Assembly (NCBI GenBank): GCA_016874235.1 | Contig: VGUJ01000002.1 | Location: 1-64,000, forward strand | Direction: 5' to 3' | DNA: 64,000 nt | Origin: Gammaproteobacteria bacterium | Lineage (GTDB): Bacteria; Pseudomonadota; Gammaproteobacteria; Steroidobacterales; Steroidobacteraceae | Shown here: positions 8,298 to 16,895 of the stretch, piece after piece | How positions within the stretch are numbered: position 1 is the first letter of the stretch | How the letters are laid out: each line of letters begins with the position of its first letter | The notes under the pieces: model-generated | Told to the model about the DNA's origin: nothing | The model's database searches: none | What the model saw: only the letters and a program-made list of their open reading frames with translations | Translations under genes and position numbers: made by a program

Positions 8298-10196
8298 TTA
8301 GTACGGCGTGCAGAAGCAGTGCGCGTACACCTGACCCTGAACGGCGTAGCGATTGAACCGCAATACGCTGCGCTCGATGGGGCCGAAGTCGCGGCGCGCG
8401 GCGAGCACGGCGGCCCGAGTCGGGCCCTCAAGCGAGGTCATCGCGCCCAACCCGAAGCCGCCCAACGCCTCGGCATTGACCGTCTTGAGTGCGAGCGCAG
8501 CCGCCTTCGCCTCGAGATTCGTCAGCAACTGCTGAGCGAAGCTCTTTTCCGCCTCGAGGTAATCACGCTCGAACTTGCCTTCCGCCAGACCCGCGCGCTT
8601 GGCGGCCGACGCCACGGCTTCATCCAGCGAGCCGAGCTTGTCGACGAGCCCGAGACGCAGCGCATCGCGCCCCGTCCACACACGACCCTGCGCAATCTTA
8701 TCGATCTCGTCGCGGGTCTTCTTGCGACCGAGCGCCACCCGGGCGAGAAACTCTTCGTAGCCGTGCTCGATGGTCGACTGCAGTAGCATCGACGCCGCCG
8801 GACCGATTGGACGATCGATACGCAGCTCACCCGACAGCGGCGTCGTGCCGACCCCATCGACACCGATACCGAGCTTCTCGAACGTTCGGGGCGCAGTCGG
8901 GAACAGTCCAAAAATTCCGATCGATCCGGTGATCGTCGCCGGGCTCGCCCAGATTTCGTCTGCCGGTGCCGAGATGTAGTAGCCACCCGAGGCGGCGAGA
9001 TCGCCCATCGAGATGACGACCGGACGCTTCGTGCGCTTGAACGCCACGAGCTCTCGGTAAATCTTCTCCGAGGCGGTCACGCTGCCTCCTGGGCTGTCGA
9101 TACGCAGTACGAGCGCCTTGATGTCCTTGTCGAGGCGCGCCTTGCGGATGAGCTCGACCGTATCATCACCAGCGATAACCCCACCACCACCGCCGCCGTC
9201 GACGATTTCGCCGGAGCCGATGATCACGGCGATCCGCGAATCCGGATGCTTCGATATCTTGTCTTCCGCACGCACGACACGCAGATAATCTTTGAGCGTG
9301 ACGGAGCGATAGGACTCGGTCTCCTCGTCCTTCGAGGACAGCGCAATCACCCGCTCTTCGACCTGGATCGGCGTCTTGAGCGCCGTCACGAGGTTGGCAT
9401 CGAGGGCGACCTTGGCCGTGTAACCCTTGGCCGCCTTCACCTGGGTGGCGAGCGTATCGGCGTAGGTGCGCAGATCTTCAGGCTTCAGACCTCTGGCCTT
9501 GGCGACAACACCCACGTAGGTCTCCCAGAGCGAGTTGACGAACGCCTGGCTCGCCTCGCGATCCGCCGGCGACATGTCGTCGCGGATGTAGGGTTCGACC
9601 GCACTCTTGTAGGTCCCGACACGGAAAACATTGATGTCGATGCCGAGCTTGTCGAGCGCCGACTTGTAGTAGTTGCGGTAGCGCTCGTAGCCCTCGAGCA
9701 CCACGAGACCCTGCGGATCGAGATAGACCTCATCCGCATGCGCCGCCACATAGTAAGTATCACGGGAATAACCAAGGCCTGTTGCGACGACTTTCTTGCC
9801 GGACTTGCGGAAGTCCGTGATGGCGCGCGAGAACTCATCGAGGGTCGGTTGACCCGCGCCTGACATTTCGTCGAACTCAAGCACGAGCGTCTTGATGCGC
9901 TTGTCGTCTTTGGCCGCCGCGATGGCATCGGTCAAGTCGCGCAGCGTGGTCTCACTGCCGCCCATGCCTCGCGCCTCGGCGAGTGCGCGATCAAAAGCGT
10001 CGCCACTCGGCTGTTCAACGATTTCGCCGACCGGGCGAATCACCAGTGCCGCGTCAGACGGTAGCTTGGGGATCGAGCTCTGCAGTGCACCGATCAGCAC
10101 CCCGAAGATCACGAGGAGGAGCAGCAAGTGCAAAAACTTGCGCAGACCATCGAAACCCTTGAAAACGACGCGGAAGATTTTTTTGATGAGTTCCAT
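8298..10196 (-). CDS. sppA: SppA, signal peptide peptidase (67-kDa type)
   Basis: The 632-residue protein has one N-terminal membrane anchor (about residues 21-40) and two tandem peptidase S49 repeats, as in the long E. coli-type SppA. The nucleophile is probably S403 (GDLAASGGYY) and the general base K178 (YYKSALDKL). It degrades cleaved signal peptides in the inner membrane from the periplasmic side. The ATG at 10196 is preferred because a longer reading frame would overlap the upstream sugar dehydrogenase stop. A glycine run (GGGGGG near 334-339) between the two repeats is a minor oddity. Confidence 0.95.
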   Translation of the reverse strand: MELIKKIFRVVFKGFDGLRKFLHLLLLLVIFGVLIGALQSSIPKLPSDAALVIRPVGEIVEQPSGDAFDRALAEARGMGGSETTLRDLTDAIAAAKDDKRIKTLVLEFDEMSGAGQPTLDEFSRAITDFRKSGKKVVATGLGYSRDTYYVAAHADEVYLDPQGLVVLEGYERYRNYYKSALDKLGIDINVFRVGTYKSAVEPYIRDDMSPADREASQAFVNSLWETYVGVVAKARGLKPEDLRTYADTLATQVKAAKGYTAKVALDANLVTALKTPIQVEERVIALSSKDEETESYRSVTLKDYLRVVRAEDKISKHPDSRIAVIIGSGEIVDGGGGGGVIAGDDTVELIRKARLDKDIKALVLRIDSPGGSVTASEKIYRELVAFKRTKRPVVISMGDLAASGGYYISAPADEIWASPATITGSIGIFGLFPTAPRTFEKLGIGVDGVGTTPLSGELRIDRPIGPAASMLLQSTIEHGYEEFLARVALGRKKTRDEIDKIAQGRVWTGRDALRLGLVDKLGSLDEAVASAAKRAGLAEGKFERDYLEAEKSFAQQLLTNLEAKAAALALKTVNAEALGGFGLGAMTSLEGPTRAAVLAARRDFGPIERSVLRFNRYAVQGQVYAHCFCTPY

Positions 10197-10203
10197 GAAT
10201 GTT

Positions 10204-11298
10204 TCAGCCTGATTTGTAAATGCGATAAACGACACCGGCCAGGTCATCAGAGATCAACATCGACCCATCTGGCAGAGCCAGCAGATCGACGGGACGTCCC
10301 GTCACCTTGCCGTCAGGGCGGAGCCATCCGCCCACGAATTCTTCGTAAGCCACCGCGCGATGACCTTGGAGTCGAACGCGCGTGAGGCGGTAGCCAATCT
10401 TCTCGGTGCGGTTCCAGGAACCGTGCTCGGCGATGATGACGCTACCCTCGCCATCAAAGAGCATGCCAAGCGGCGCCACGTGAGGACCCAGCTCCTGCAC
10501 CGGTGCGGTGGCATCGCCACATCGACCGAGCTTGCCGAACTGCGGATCGATGACGCCTCGACCGTGACAAAACGGAAAACCGAAATGCTCGCCCACCCGG
10601 CTCGCTCGGTTGAGCTCGCACGGCGGCGTGTCGTCGCCCAACATGTCGCGACCATTGTCGGTGAACCACAGATCACCCGTCTTCGGGTGCCAGCGGAACC
10701 CCACCGTATTGCGAACGCCATGCGCAACGACTTCACGATCACTGCCGTCCGGGTTCATGCGTGTGATCATCGAGTAGCCGTCGCTGTCTCGATCGCACAC
10801 GTTGCAGGGCGCGCCGATCGGCACGTAGAGCTTGTCATCGGGACCAAAGGCAATGTAACGCCAACCATGATGACGATCGGCCGGAAGCGTTGCGACGGTC
10901 ACGGGCGCACGAAGCTTGGCCACACCCTGATCGAGCTGCGTATCGATGTCGTCGTAGCGCGTGATGCGATCGATCTCGGCGACGTACAACGCGCCTTGAC
11001 GGAACGCCACGCCGTTCGGAGAGTTGAGACCACTCGCGATAACTTTGACCTCACGCTGCCCGTCCTTGCCCTCGCGGATGGCGTAGACCCGACCCCCGCC
11101 CGTTCGCGTACCCACAAAAACGGTGCCTCGCGGTGAGCGCACCATGGAACGCGCATTGGCGACCTCGTCGGCCCATACCTCGATGGCATAGCCGGCGGGA
11201 AGACGCAGCTCGGAGAGATTCGGGGCCGCAGCACTCCCCAGCAGGGGTGACACCGCAGCGATAAGGGCCAGCAGGCTGGATGGAAGCCGGAGGCGCAT
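10204..11298 (-). CDS. PQQ-type soluble sugar dehydrogenase-like beta-propeller, secreted
   Basis: The 364-residue protein has an N-terminal Sec signal peptide (hydrophobic core near residues 7-20, AxA-type end SAA) followed by a GSDH/sorbosone dehydrogenase-type six-bladed propeller. Family landmarks are the SPRGTVFVGT, HHGWRYIAFGPD and HGVRNTVGFRWHP segments and a C-terminal LLALPDGSMLISDD. Such proteins oxidise aldoses with PQQ in the periplasm. No PQQ biosynthesis gene is in the window, so cofactor use is inferred. The ATG at 11298 is chosen because it places the signal peptide at the N-terminus. It lies 7 bp upstream of sppA. Confidence 0.82.
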   Translation of the reverse strand: MRLRLPSSLLALIAAVSPLLGSAAAPNLSELRLPAGYAIEVWADEVANARSMVRSPRGTVFVGTRTGGGRVYAIREGKDGQREVKVIASGLNSPNGVAFRQGALYVAEIDRITRYDDIDTQLDQGVAKLRAPVTVATLPADRHHGWRYIAFGPDDKLYVPIGAPCNVCDRDSDGYSMITRMNPDGSDREVVAHGVRNTVGFRWHPKTGDLWFTDNGRDMLGDDTPPCELNRASRVGEHFGFPFCHGRGVIDPQFGKLGRCGDATAPVQELGPHVAPLGMLFDGEGSVIIAEHGSWNRTEKIGYRLTRVRLQGHRAVAYEEFVGGWLRPDGKVTGRPVDLLALPDGSMLISDDLAGVVYRIYKSG

Positions 11299-11366
11299 GC
11301 CTAACCTTTTCTTTGATTGGACGGGACGACCCCGCTCGCTAGGCAGTCTATCAACAGGTCTTGGGC

Positions 11367-11400
11367 GGTGCCATGCGACTGTGACCAGTCCCATGGCACC
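11367..11400 (-). terminator. Strong hairpin just after rplS, probable terminator or mRNA 3' stabiliser
   Basis: The two arms are GGTGCCATG (11367-11375) plus GACTG (11377-11381), pairing with CAGTC (11386-11390) plus CATGGCACC (11392-11400), around a four-base loop. A single C-C mismatch interrupts an otherwise perfect 14-pair stem. It starts 9 bp past the rplS stop, in the gap before the sugar dehydrogenase. There is no downstream T-run on the minus strand, so it is not a classical intrinsic terminator. It may protect the rpsP-rplS transcript or act with Rho. Confidence 0.5.
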
Positions 11401-11409
11401 GCGCCGAAA

Positions 11410-11754
11410 TCAGACCTTTTCTTCGATTCGGGCAGCCTTGCCCGACAGATCGCGCAGGTAGTACAGCTTGGCGCGACGGACGTTACCGCGACGCTTGACC
11501 GAGACCGCCGCGATGGTCGGGCTCTGCGACTGGAAGGTGCGCTCGACGCCCTCGCCGTGCGAGATCTTGCGCACGGTGAACGAGGAGTTGAAGCCGCGAT
11601 TGCTCTTGGCGATCACGACCCCCTCGTAGGCCTGGACGCGCTCGCGGTCGCCTTCGACCACTTTCACGTCGACCACGACGGTGTCACCCGGATTGAAGTC
11701 CGGCAGCTCTCGCGTCGTTCGACGCTTTTCCATTTCGGCAATCACGTTAGCCAT
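11410..11754 (-). CDS. rplS: Ribosomal protein L19
   Basis: The 114-residue protein of the 50S subunit has the conserved L19 segments [29 protein letters not shown] and [17 protein letters not shown]. It sits at the 30S-50S interface. It is last in the conserved rpsP-rimM-trmD-rplS operon, and its ATG overlaps the trmD 3' end by 8 bp, so translation is probably coupled. A strong hairpin follows the stop. Confidence 0.98.
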   Translation of the reverse strand: MANVIAEMEKRRTTRELPDFNPGDTVVVDVKVVEGDRERVQAYEGVVIAKSNRGFNSSFTVRKISHGEGVERTFQSQSPTIAAVSVKRRGNVRRAKLYYLRDLSGKAARIEEKV

Positions 11755-12511
11755 TGTTGTCTTCCTCTAAAAGTTCGCGCTCTTCATCGGTGAGAGCGCG
11801 ACCCGATCCACCTGGTTGGAGTAGGTCGGGTCTGCGCGCTTGCGTGCGCTCCAACGACTCTCGCAACCGCCACCGCCGGATCGCCGCGTGGTTTCCACCC
11901 TGCAGCACCTCCGGCACCGTTCGACCTTCCCACTCGATCGGCCGCGTGTAGTGCGGCCAGTCGAGTCGTCCCGCGGTGAAGGACTCTTCCACGTTTGAAC
12001 GCTCGTCACCAAGCGCCCCGGGCAGAAGTCTCACCGCCGCATCGATCACTGCGAGCGCCGCGAACTCGCCGCCCGAGAGAACGAAATCTCCGAGTGACAG
12101 TTCACGATCGATTCGCGAATCGATCACGCGCTGGTCGAGTCCTTCGTAACGACTCGCCACCAGCACAAACCCAGGCAAGGCGGCGAGTTCGCGCGCCACG
12201 CCCTGGTCAAATCTTTGGCCCTGCGCCGACAGGTGCACCCGCGGCACTCCGGCCGGCAACTGCGCCGTCGCGGCATCTATGGCTGCTGCCCAGGGCGGTG
12301 GTGTACCCACCATACCCGGACCACCGCCGTAGGGCCGGTCATCCACTGTCTTGTGCGGATCATCGGCGAAAGACCGCGGATCGACACACTCGACACTCGC
12401 GAGGCCACGCTCCAGCGCGCGACCCAGCACTCCGTATCCCAGCGCCCCGCGCACCATCGCAGGGAACAGCGTGACCAGCGCAATCTGCAAAGGCGCTTGC
12501 CGCCCGGTCAC
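11747..12511 (-). CDS. trmD: TrmD, tRNA (guanine-N1-)-methyltransferase
   Basis: The 254-residue SPOUT methyltransferase forms m1G37 in tRNAs with G36, preventing frameshifts. Visible family motifs are [12 protein letters not shown] near residue 57, the knot region [10 protein letters not shown] and [11 protein letters not shown], and PHYTRP near residue 185. Length is normal. It lies between rimM (1 bp gap) and rplS (8 bp overlap). Confidence 0.97.
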   Translation of the reverse strand: MTGRQAPLQIALVTLFPAMVRGALGYGVLGRALERGLASVECVDPRSFADDPHKTVDDRPYGGGPGMVGTPPPWAAAIDAATAQLPAGVPRVHLSAQGQRFDQGVARELAALPGFVLVASRYEGLDQRVIDSRIDRELSLGDFVLSGGEFAALAVIDAAVRLLPGALGDERSNVEESFTAGRLDWPHYTRPIEWEGRTVPEVLQGGNHAAIRRWRLRESLERTQARRPDLLQPGGSGRALTDEERELLEEDNNG

Positions 12512-12512
12512 T

Positions 12513-13019
12513 TCAAAACTCCTCCGGCCAATCGACCCGAACGCATCGCGCTTCGGCGTCGATCGACTTCAGGTGCTCTCGGGTCACCGGAAGCCAACGC
12601 TCCTGCTCGCCTCGCACCACCATGACGGCGTTCGCCGGCATGTCTTCGAACCGCTCGATGACGCCGAACTCGACGCCCTCGAGATTGACTACCCGAAAGC
12701 CGATCAGATCGACTCGGTAGTGCTCGTTGGGTGCAGTCGTCGGCAACGCCGAACGCGGCACCTCGATGATCTGACCCACAAAGATCTCAGCCTCTTCGCG
12801 GGTGGTCACTCCTTCTAAGCGCGCCTCGAACCCGTTGGGGTTCTGTCGCGACTCAGCGACCTCCACCTCTCGTCGTTCGCCCGATGTCGAGCGCAGAAAC
12901 CACGAGGGGTAATCAAACAGGGCTTCAGGCGGCTCGGTCCACGACTCGAGATGCAACCAGCCTTTCAGTCCTTTGGGGCGTCCGAGACGTCCCAACTCCA
13001 CCCATGACACGCGGGACAT
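12513..13019 (-). CDS. rimM: RimM, 16S rRNA processing factor
   Basis: The 168-residue protein has the RimM N-terminal beta-barrel (LGRLGRPKGLKGWLHLES) and the C-terminal PRC-barrel (YRVDLIGFRVVN, VMVVRGEQERWLPV). It assists late 30S assembly around S19. The ATG at 13019 is used; an in-frame GTG two codons upstream (13025) is an equally possible start, since no clear Shine-Dalgarno decides between them. It lies 28 bp after rpsP in the same operon. Confidence 0.94.
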   Translation of the reverse strand: MSRVSWVELGRLGRPKGLKGWLHLESWTEPPEALFDYPSWFLRSTSGERREVEVAESRQNPNGFEARLEGVTTREEAEIFVGQIIEVPRSALPTTAPNEHYRVDLIGFRVVNLEGVEFGVIERFEDMPANAVMVVRGEQERWLPVTREHLKSIDAEARCVRVDWPEEF

Positions 13020-13047
13020 TTCCACGCGCGGTTGGGCGGCAAGACCC

Positions 13048-13311
13048 TCAGGCCGCGGCCTGGGTGGCCTGCTTACGGTAGTCCCTGACGAGCGTCTTCA
13101 CGCGATCCGACGGCTTGGCGCCCTGGCCAACCCAGTACTCGATGCGGGAGAGGTCAAGGCGCAGACGCGGCTCGCTCTTGCGGGCCACGGGATTGAAGAA
13201 GCCTACGTTCTCGAGGCTGAGGCCGCCCTGACGCTTGCGGCTATCGGTGACCACGACGTGATAGAACGGCGAGTTCTTGGCGCCACGACGGGTGAGACGA
13301 ATCGTTACCAT
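13048..13311 (-). CDS. rpsP: Ribosomal protein S16
   Basis: The 87-residue protein has the S16 hallmarks [20 protein letters not shown] and the FFNPVA segment. It binds 16S rRNA early in 30S assembly. It opens the rpsP-rimM-trmD-rplS operon. The 71-bp gap to ffh holds a TAGACT -10-like box followed by a GC-rich discriminator, which would suit a growth-rate-controlled promoter, but no good -35 is seen. Confidence 0.97.
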   Translation of the reverse strand: MVTIRLTRRGAKNSPFYHVVVTDSRKRQGGLSLENVGFFNPVARKSEPRLRLDLSRIEYWVGQGAKPSDRVKTLVRDYRKQATQAAA

Positions 13312-13382
13312 GGTCTATACGCCCTTCCAGGGGGTCGAAAAAGAGCGCGGAGTCTACAGAAATCAGGGACTTGATGGAAGCG

Positions 13383-14747
13383 CTAGCGGGGGGGCGTGAA
13401 CCCCGGGGGGAGCCCCCCACCCTTCAGGGCCCCGAGCATGCGGCGGAACTTGCCGCCCTTCATGCCCTTCATCATGCGCTGCATGTCAGAAAACTGCTTC
13501 AAAAGGCGGTTGACGTCCTGAACCTGGGTCCCTGACCCGGCCGCGATTCGGCGCCGCCGGGACCCGTCGATCACCTCGGGGCGACGTCGCTCCCGGTGGG
13601 TCATGGAATTGATGATCGCGATCTGACGGCGAACCTGGACGTCCCCCACCCCCGCAGGCAGACCGCCCTTGGCGAGCTGCGCGGGGAGTTTGTCCATCAG
13701 CGATTCGAGACCGCCCATGTTCTGCAGTTGCTCGAGCTGACTCTTGAGGTCATAGAAATCGAACTTGCCGCCCGTGACAACTTTTTTGGCGAGGCGCTCA
13801 GCCTCGGCCGCGTCGACCTTGCCCTGCACCTGCTCGACGAGTGCGACGACATCGCCCATGCCGAGAATGCGACTCGCCATGCGCTCGGGGTCAAACGGCT
13901 CGAGCGCGTCGGTCTTCTCGCCGACACCGATGAAGACGATCGGTTTACCCGTAATTTGCCGCACCGAAAGCGCTGCGCCACCACGCGCATCACCATCGGC
14001 CTTGGTCAAAATAATACCGGTGAGATCGAGCGCGGCACCAAAGGACTTCGCGGAGTTGAGCGCATCTTGACCGGCCATCGCATCGACGACGAAAAGTTTT
14101 TCGTGCGCCCCGACACGTGAGTCGATCGCTCGCACTTCATCCATGAGTTCGGCATCGACATGCAAGCGGCCAGCCGTATCAACGATGAGCACGTCGTACA
14201 CGCCGCGTCGCGCCGCCTCGAGCGCCGACTCTGCGATGGCGATCGGATCTCCACCGCTCTCTGAGGGATGAAATCCCGCACCCACCTGCTCGGCTAGTCG
14301 CTGCAATTGCAAGATGGCTGCAGGACGACGGACGTCCGTGCTGACGAGTAACACACGTTTCTTGCGTGACTCGATGAGCCAGCGGGCGAGCTTGCCCGCG
14401 GTGGTGGTCTTGCCGGCGCCCTGCAGACCCGCGAGCAACACAACGTAGGGAGGCTGGGCCCGCAGCTCGAAACCCTCCCGGGCACCCCCCATAAGCTCCA
14501 CGAGTTCGCGTTGGAGGATGCTGACGAACACCTGGCCGGGGGTGAGGCTGGTGGCGACGTCGGCTCCCTGGGCCTTGGCCCTCACGGCGTCGATGAAGGT
14601 CTTGATGACGGGCAGGGCCACATCGGCCTCGAGGAGGGCCATGCGGACCTCCCGAAGGGTCTCGGAGATGTTCTCCTCGCTGATCCGCCCCTTCCCTCGG
14701 AGGTTTTGGACGGTTTTCGCGAACTTTTGACTCAGGTTTTCGAACAC
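13383..14747 (-). CDS. ffh: Ffh, signal recognition particle GTPase
   Basis: The 454-residue protein has the N domain (MFENLSQKF start, LLEADVALPV), the G domain with P-loop GLQGAGKTTT near residues 105-114, DTAGRLHVD and TKADGDARGG, and a methionine-rich M domain (MQRMMKGMKGGKFRRML) that binds signal peptides and SRP RNA. It targets membrane proteins to FtsY/SecYEG. The start is a GTG at 14747, fixed by the invariant FENL N-terminus. It diverges from corB with only 3 bp between the start codons, so its promoter lies inside corB coding sequence. Confidence 0.97.
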   Translation of the reverse strand: MFENLSQKFAKTVQNLRGKGRISEENISETLREVRMALLEADVALPVIKTFIDAVRAKAQGADVATSLTPGQVFVSILQRELVELMGGAREGFELRAQPPYVVLLAGLQGAGKTTTAGKLARWLIESRKKRVLLVSTDVRRPAAILQLQRLAEQVGAGFHPSESGGDPIAIAESALEAARRGVYDVLIVDTAGRLHVDAELMDEVRAIDSRVGAHEKLFVVDAMAGQDALNSAKSFGAALDLTGIILTKADGDARGGAALSVRQITGKPIVFIGVGEKTDALEPFDPERMASRILGMGDVVALVEQVQGKVDAAEAERLAKKVVTGGKFDFYDLKSQLEQLQNMGGLESLMDKLPAQLAKGGLPAGVGDVQVRRQIAIINSMTHRERRRPEVIDGSRRRRIAAGSGTQVQDVNRLLKQFSDMQRMMKGMKGGKFRRMLGALKGGGLPPGFTPPR

Positions 14748-14750
14748 TGG

Positions 14751-16028
14751 ATGATTATAGACGTGAGTGATCCCGCGCTCCCGCCGTTACTCGGCCTGCT
14801 GCTCTTGTGCCTGGTGTTATCCGCGTTCTTCTCGGGTACCGAGACGGCACTGATGAGTTTCAACCGTTACCAGCTACGCACCATGGCCAAAGGGGGCCAT
14901 CGGGGGGCCATCCTCGCCGAGCGTCTGCTCGCACGCCCCGACCGACTGATCGGTCTCATCCTGCTCGGTAACAACCTCGTCAACAACCTCGCGGCCACCC
15001 TGGTCACCGTCATCGTGCTGCGAGTCTGGGGCGATGAGTGGGTGGCTGTGGGTGCAGGTGTGCTCACCTTGCTCATGCTGATCTTTTGCGAGGTCGGTCC
15101 GAAAACGTACGGCGCGCTTCACCCTCGCCGCCTCGTCGTCACCTCGTCCTACATTTACATCGTCTTGCAGTGGGTGCTGCGACCCGCCGTATTCGTGATC
15201 GGCTGGATCACGAACGGCGCGCTGAAGCTCATCGGTCTCAACGTCGATCGACACACTCAGCAGACGGCGCTCTCTCGCGAGGAGCTGCGCACGGTGGTGG
15301 CCGAGGCGGGTCTGATGATTCCGAAGAGTCACCAGCAGATGTTGATGAGCGTGCTCGATCTCGAGCGCATGACGGTCAACGACATCATGATCCCGCGACA
15401 GGATATTGCAGGTATCGATCTCGAAGACGATTGGGAGCGCATCCTCGATCAGTTGCGTCAAACGCCGCACACCCGCTTGCCCGTGTATCGAGGGGATCTT
15501 GGGCAGATGGTGGGTCTCTTGCATATGCGACGTATCGCCCAAGAGCTCGCACGCGGAACGCTCGATCGCGACCGGCTCGAAGAAATTGCCACGCAACGCG
15601 AGCCGTATTATGTGCCCGACGGTACATCGCTGACCATGCAGCTCAGCAACTTTCAGCGTGATCGGCGTCGCTTCGCGTTTGTCGTCAATGAATACGGCGA
15701 TGTCGAGGGGCTCGTCACGCTTGAAGACATCCTCGAAGAAATCGTCGGTGAGTTCACAAGCGATCCGGCGACGGTGTCGCATCGAGATATTCATCGCGAA
15801 CCCTCTGGCGCCTACATCGTCAACGCCTCGGCGACCATCCGGGTGCTCAATCGCTCCATGGGCTGGGAGCTGCCCACCGATGGCCCGAAGACGCTGAACG
15901 GCTTATTGCTCGAGAAGCTCGAGACCATTCCCTCGGCGGGCACCTCACTCAGGATCGGCAACCTCGACATGGAAGTCCTCCAGATCGCTGACAACGCGAT
16001 ACGAACCGTTCGAGTACTCAAGCGTTAG
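14751..16028 (+). CDS. corB: CorB-like CNNM/HlyC-CorC family transporter
   Basis: The 425-residue inner-membrane protein starts with a CNNM (DUF21) domain of about four hydrophobic segments. It includes the AFFSGTETALMSFNRYQLR motif near residues 25-43 and CEVGPKTYGAL near 107-117. Two CBS motifs follow (around residues 205-325), then a CorC_HlyC C-terminal domain (VNEYGDVEGLVTLEDILEEIVGE). Relatives handle Mg2+ or Co2+ efflux. The gene corresponds to E. coli yfjD/corB, which also sits next to ffh. The start is ATG 14751 or GTG 14763; the upstream frame lies within ffh. Confidence 0.92.
   Translation: MIIDVSDPALPPLLGLLLLCLVLSAFFSGTETALMSFNRYQLRTMAKGGHRGAILAERLLARPDRLIGLILLGNNLVNNLAATLVTVIVLRVWGDEWVAVGAGVLTLLMLIFCEVGPKTYGALHPRRLVVTSSYIYIVLQWVLRPAVFVIGWITNGALKLIGLNVDRHTQQTALSREELRTVVAEAGLMIPKSHQQMLMSVLDLERMTVNDIMIPRQDIAGIDLEDDWERILDQLRQTPHTRLPVYRGDLGQMVGLLHMRRIAQELARGTLDRDRLEEIATQREPYYVPDGTSLTMQLSNFQRDRRRFAFVVNEYGDVEGLVTLEDILEEIVGEFTSDPATVSHRDIHREPSGAYIVNASATIRVLNRSMGWELPTDGPKTLNGLLLEKLETIPSAGTSLRIGNLDMEVLQIADNAIRTVRVLKR
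14754..14759 (-). promoter_or_regulatory. Candidate -10 box for ffh implying a leaderless mRNA
   Basis: A perfect TATAAT reads on the minus strand at 14759-14754. The predicted transcription start, about seven bases downstream, coincides with the ffh GTG at 14747. No convincing -35 hexamer lies 16-18 bp upstream, so the call rests on the -10 and the lack of room for any other leader. Confidence 0.4.
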
Positions 16029-16103
16029 CGCACCAAATTGACCGGAAACGCAGCGATGCGGGAATGAACTTCGGGGCTACACTTCGACAAGGAGAGTCAG
16101 CCC

Positions 16104-16895
16104 GTGAACACACCCCTCATTTTCGCTGCCGCCCGAACCCACATCGGGCGGGTGCGCTCGCGTAACGACGATACAGCCCTGGCCGACCTCAAGCTCAACC
16201 TTCTGGCCGTCGCAGACGGCCTGGGCGGCCGACCCGCAGGCGACATCGCCAGTCGGCTCGCCATCGAAACCGTCACACACTCCCTCTCGACGATGCCACC
16301 CTCGCCTGAGGTGCCCGCGCACCTCGCCCTGCATCGTGCGGTCAACCGCGCCAACGCCCATGTATACGCCATGTCATCGCGCATCCCCGGGTGCTCGGGC
16401 ATGGGTACCACGCTGGTCGCAGGATGGTTTGTGGCAACGCCTGAGCTTGGGCTGCAACTCATCGTCGCGCATGTCGGTGACTCGCGTCTCTACCGCTTCC
16501 GAATCCAGGACGGTCCGACGCTCACCGCCCTCACCCGCGATCACACCAGCGCACAGCAACTCATCGACGAGGGGCTTTACTCAGCTGAAGACGTCCGACA
16601 TCTGCCGCAGCGGCACATCCTCACGAATGCATTAGGCGTTGAGCCGGAAATCAATATCGATGTGCTGACAACACCCGTCTTACCCGACGATGTGATCCTG
16701 CTGTGCTCTGACGGCCTCAGCAACATGCTCAAAGATTCCGAGATTCAGACCCTACTCGAGGGCGCACCCCGTTCCTCCGACCTCGAGCTACGCGAGCTCG
16801 CGCAAACCTTGATCGACGCAGCGAACGAGCGGGGCGGACAGGACAACATCGCCGTGGCGCTCGCCGCCTCAGCCCGGCCGAGCGCTCAAACGTAA
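16104..16895 (+). CDS. PP2C-family protein serine/threonine phosphatase (Stp-like)
   Basis: The 263-residue metal-dependent phosphatase carries the full set of PP2C motifs: RSRNDD near residue 18, VADGLGGRPAGD near 36, GMGTTLVAG, AHVGDSRLYRF near 127, DHTSAQQL, LCSDGLSNML near 199 and GGQDNIAVAL near 244. It has no membrane segment. A strong AAGGAGA ribosome-binding site (16089-16095) sits 8 bp before the GTG at 16104. No Ser/Thr kinase gene is nearby, so its substrate is unknown. Its last 10 bp overlap the convergent alr gene. Confidence 0.92.
   Translation: MNTPLIFAAARTHIGRVRSRNDDTALADLKLNLLAVADGLGGRPAGDIASRLAIETVTHSLSTMPPSPEVPAHLALHRAVNRANAHVYAMSSRIPGCSGMGTTLVAGWFVATPELGLQLIVAHVGDSRLYRFRIQDGPTLTALTRDHTSAQQLIDEGLYSAEDVRHLPQRHILTNALGVEPEINIDVLTTPVLPDDVILLCSDGLSNMLKDSEIQTLLEGAPRSSDLELRELAQTLIDAANERGGQDNIAVALAASARPSAQT

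Noticed and set aside
16029-16103. Promoter for the PP2C gene (TTGACC at 16038, TACACT at 16078)
   Set aside because: The two boxes are not at a workable distance from each other and no alternative partner is convincing.
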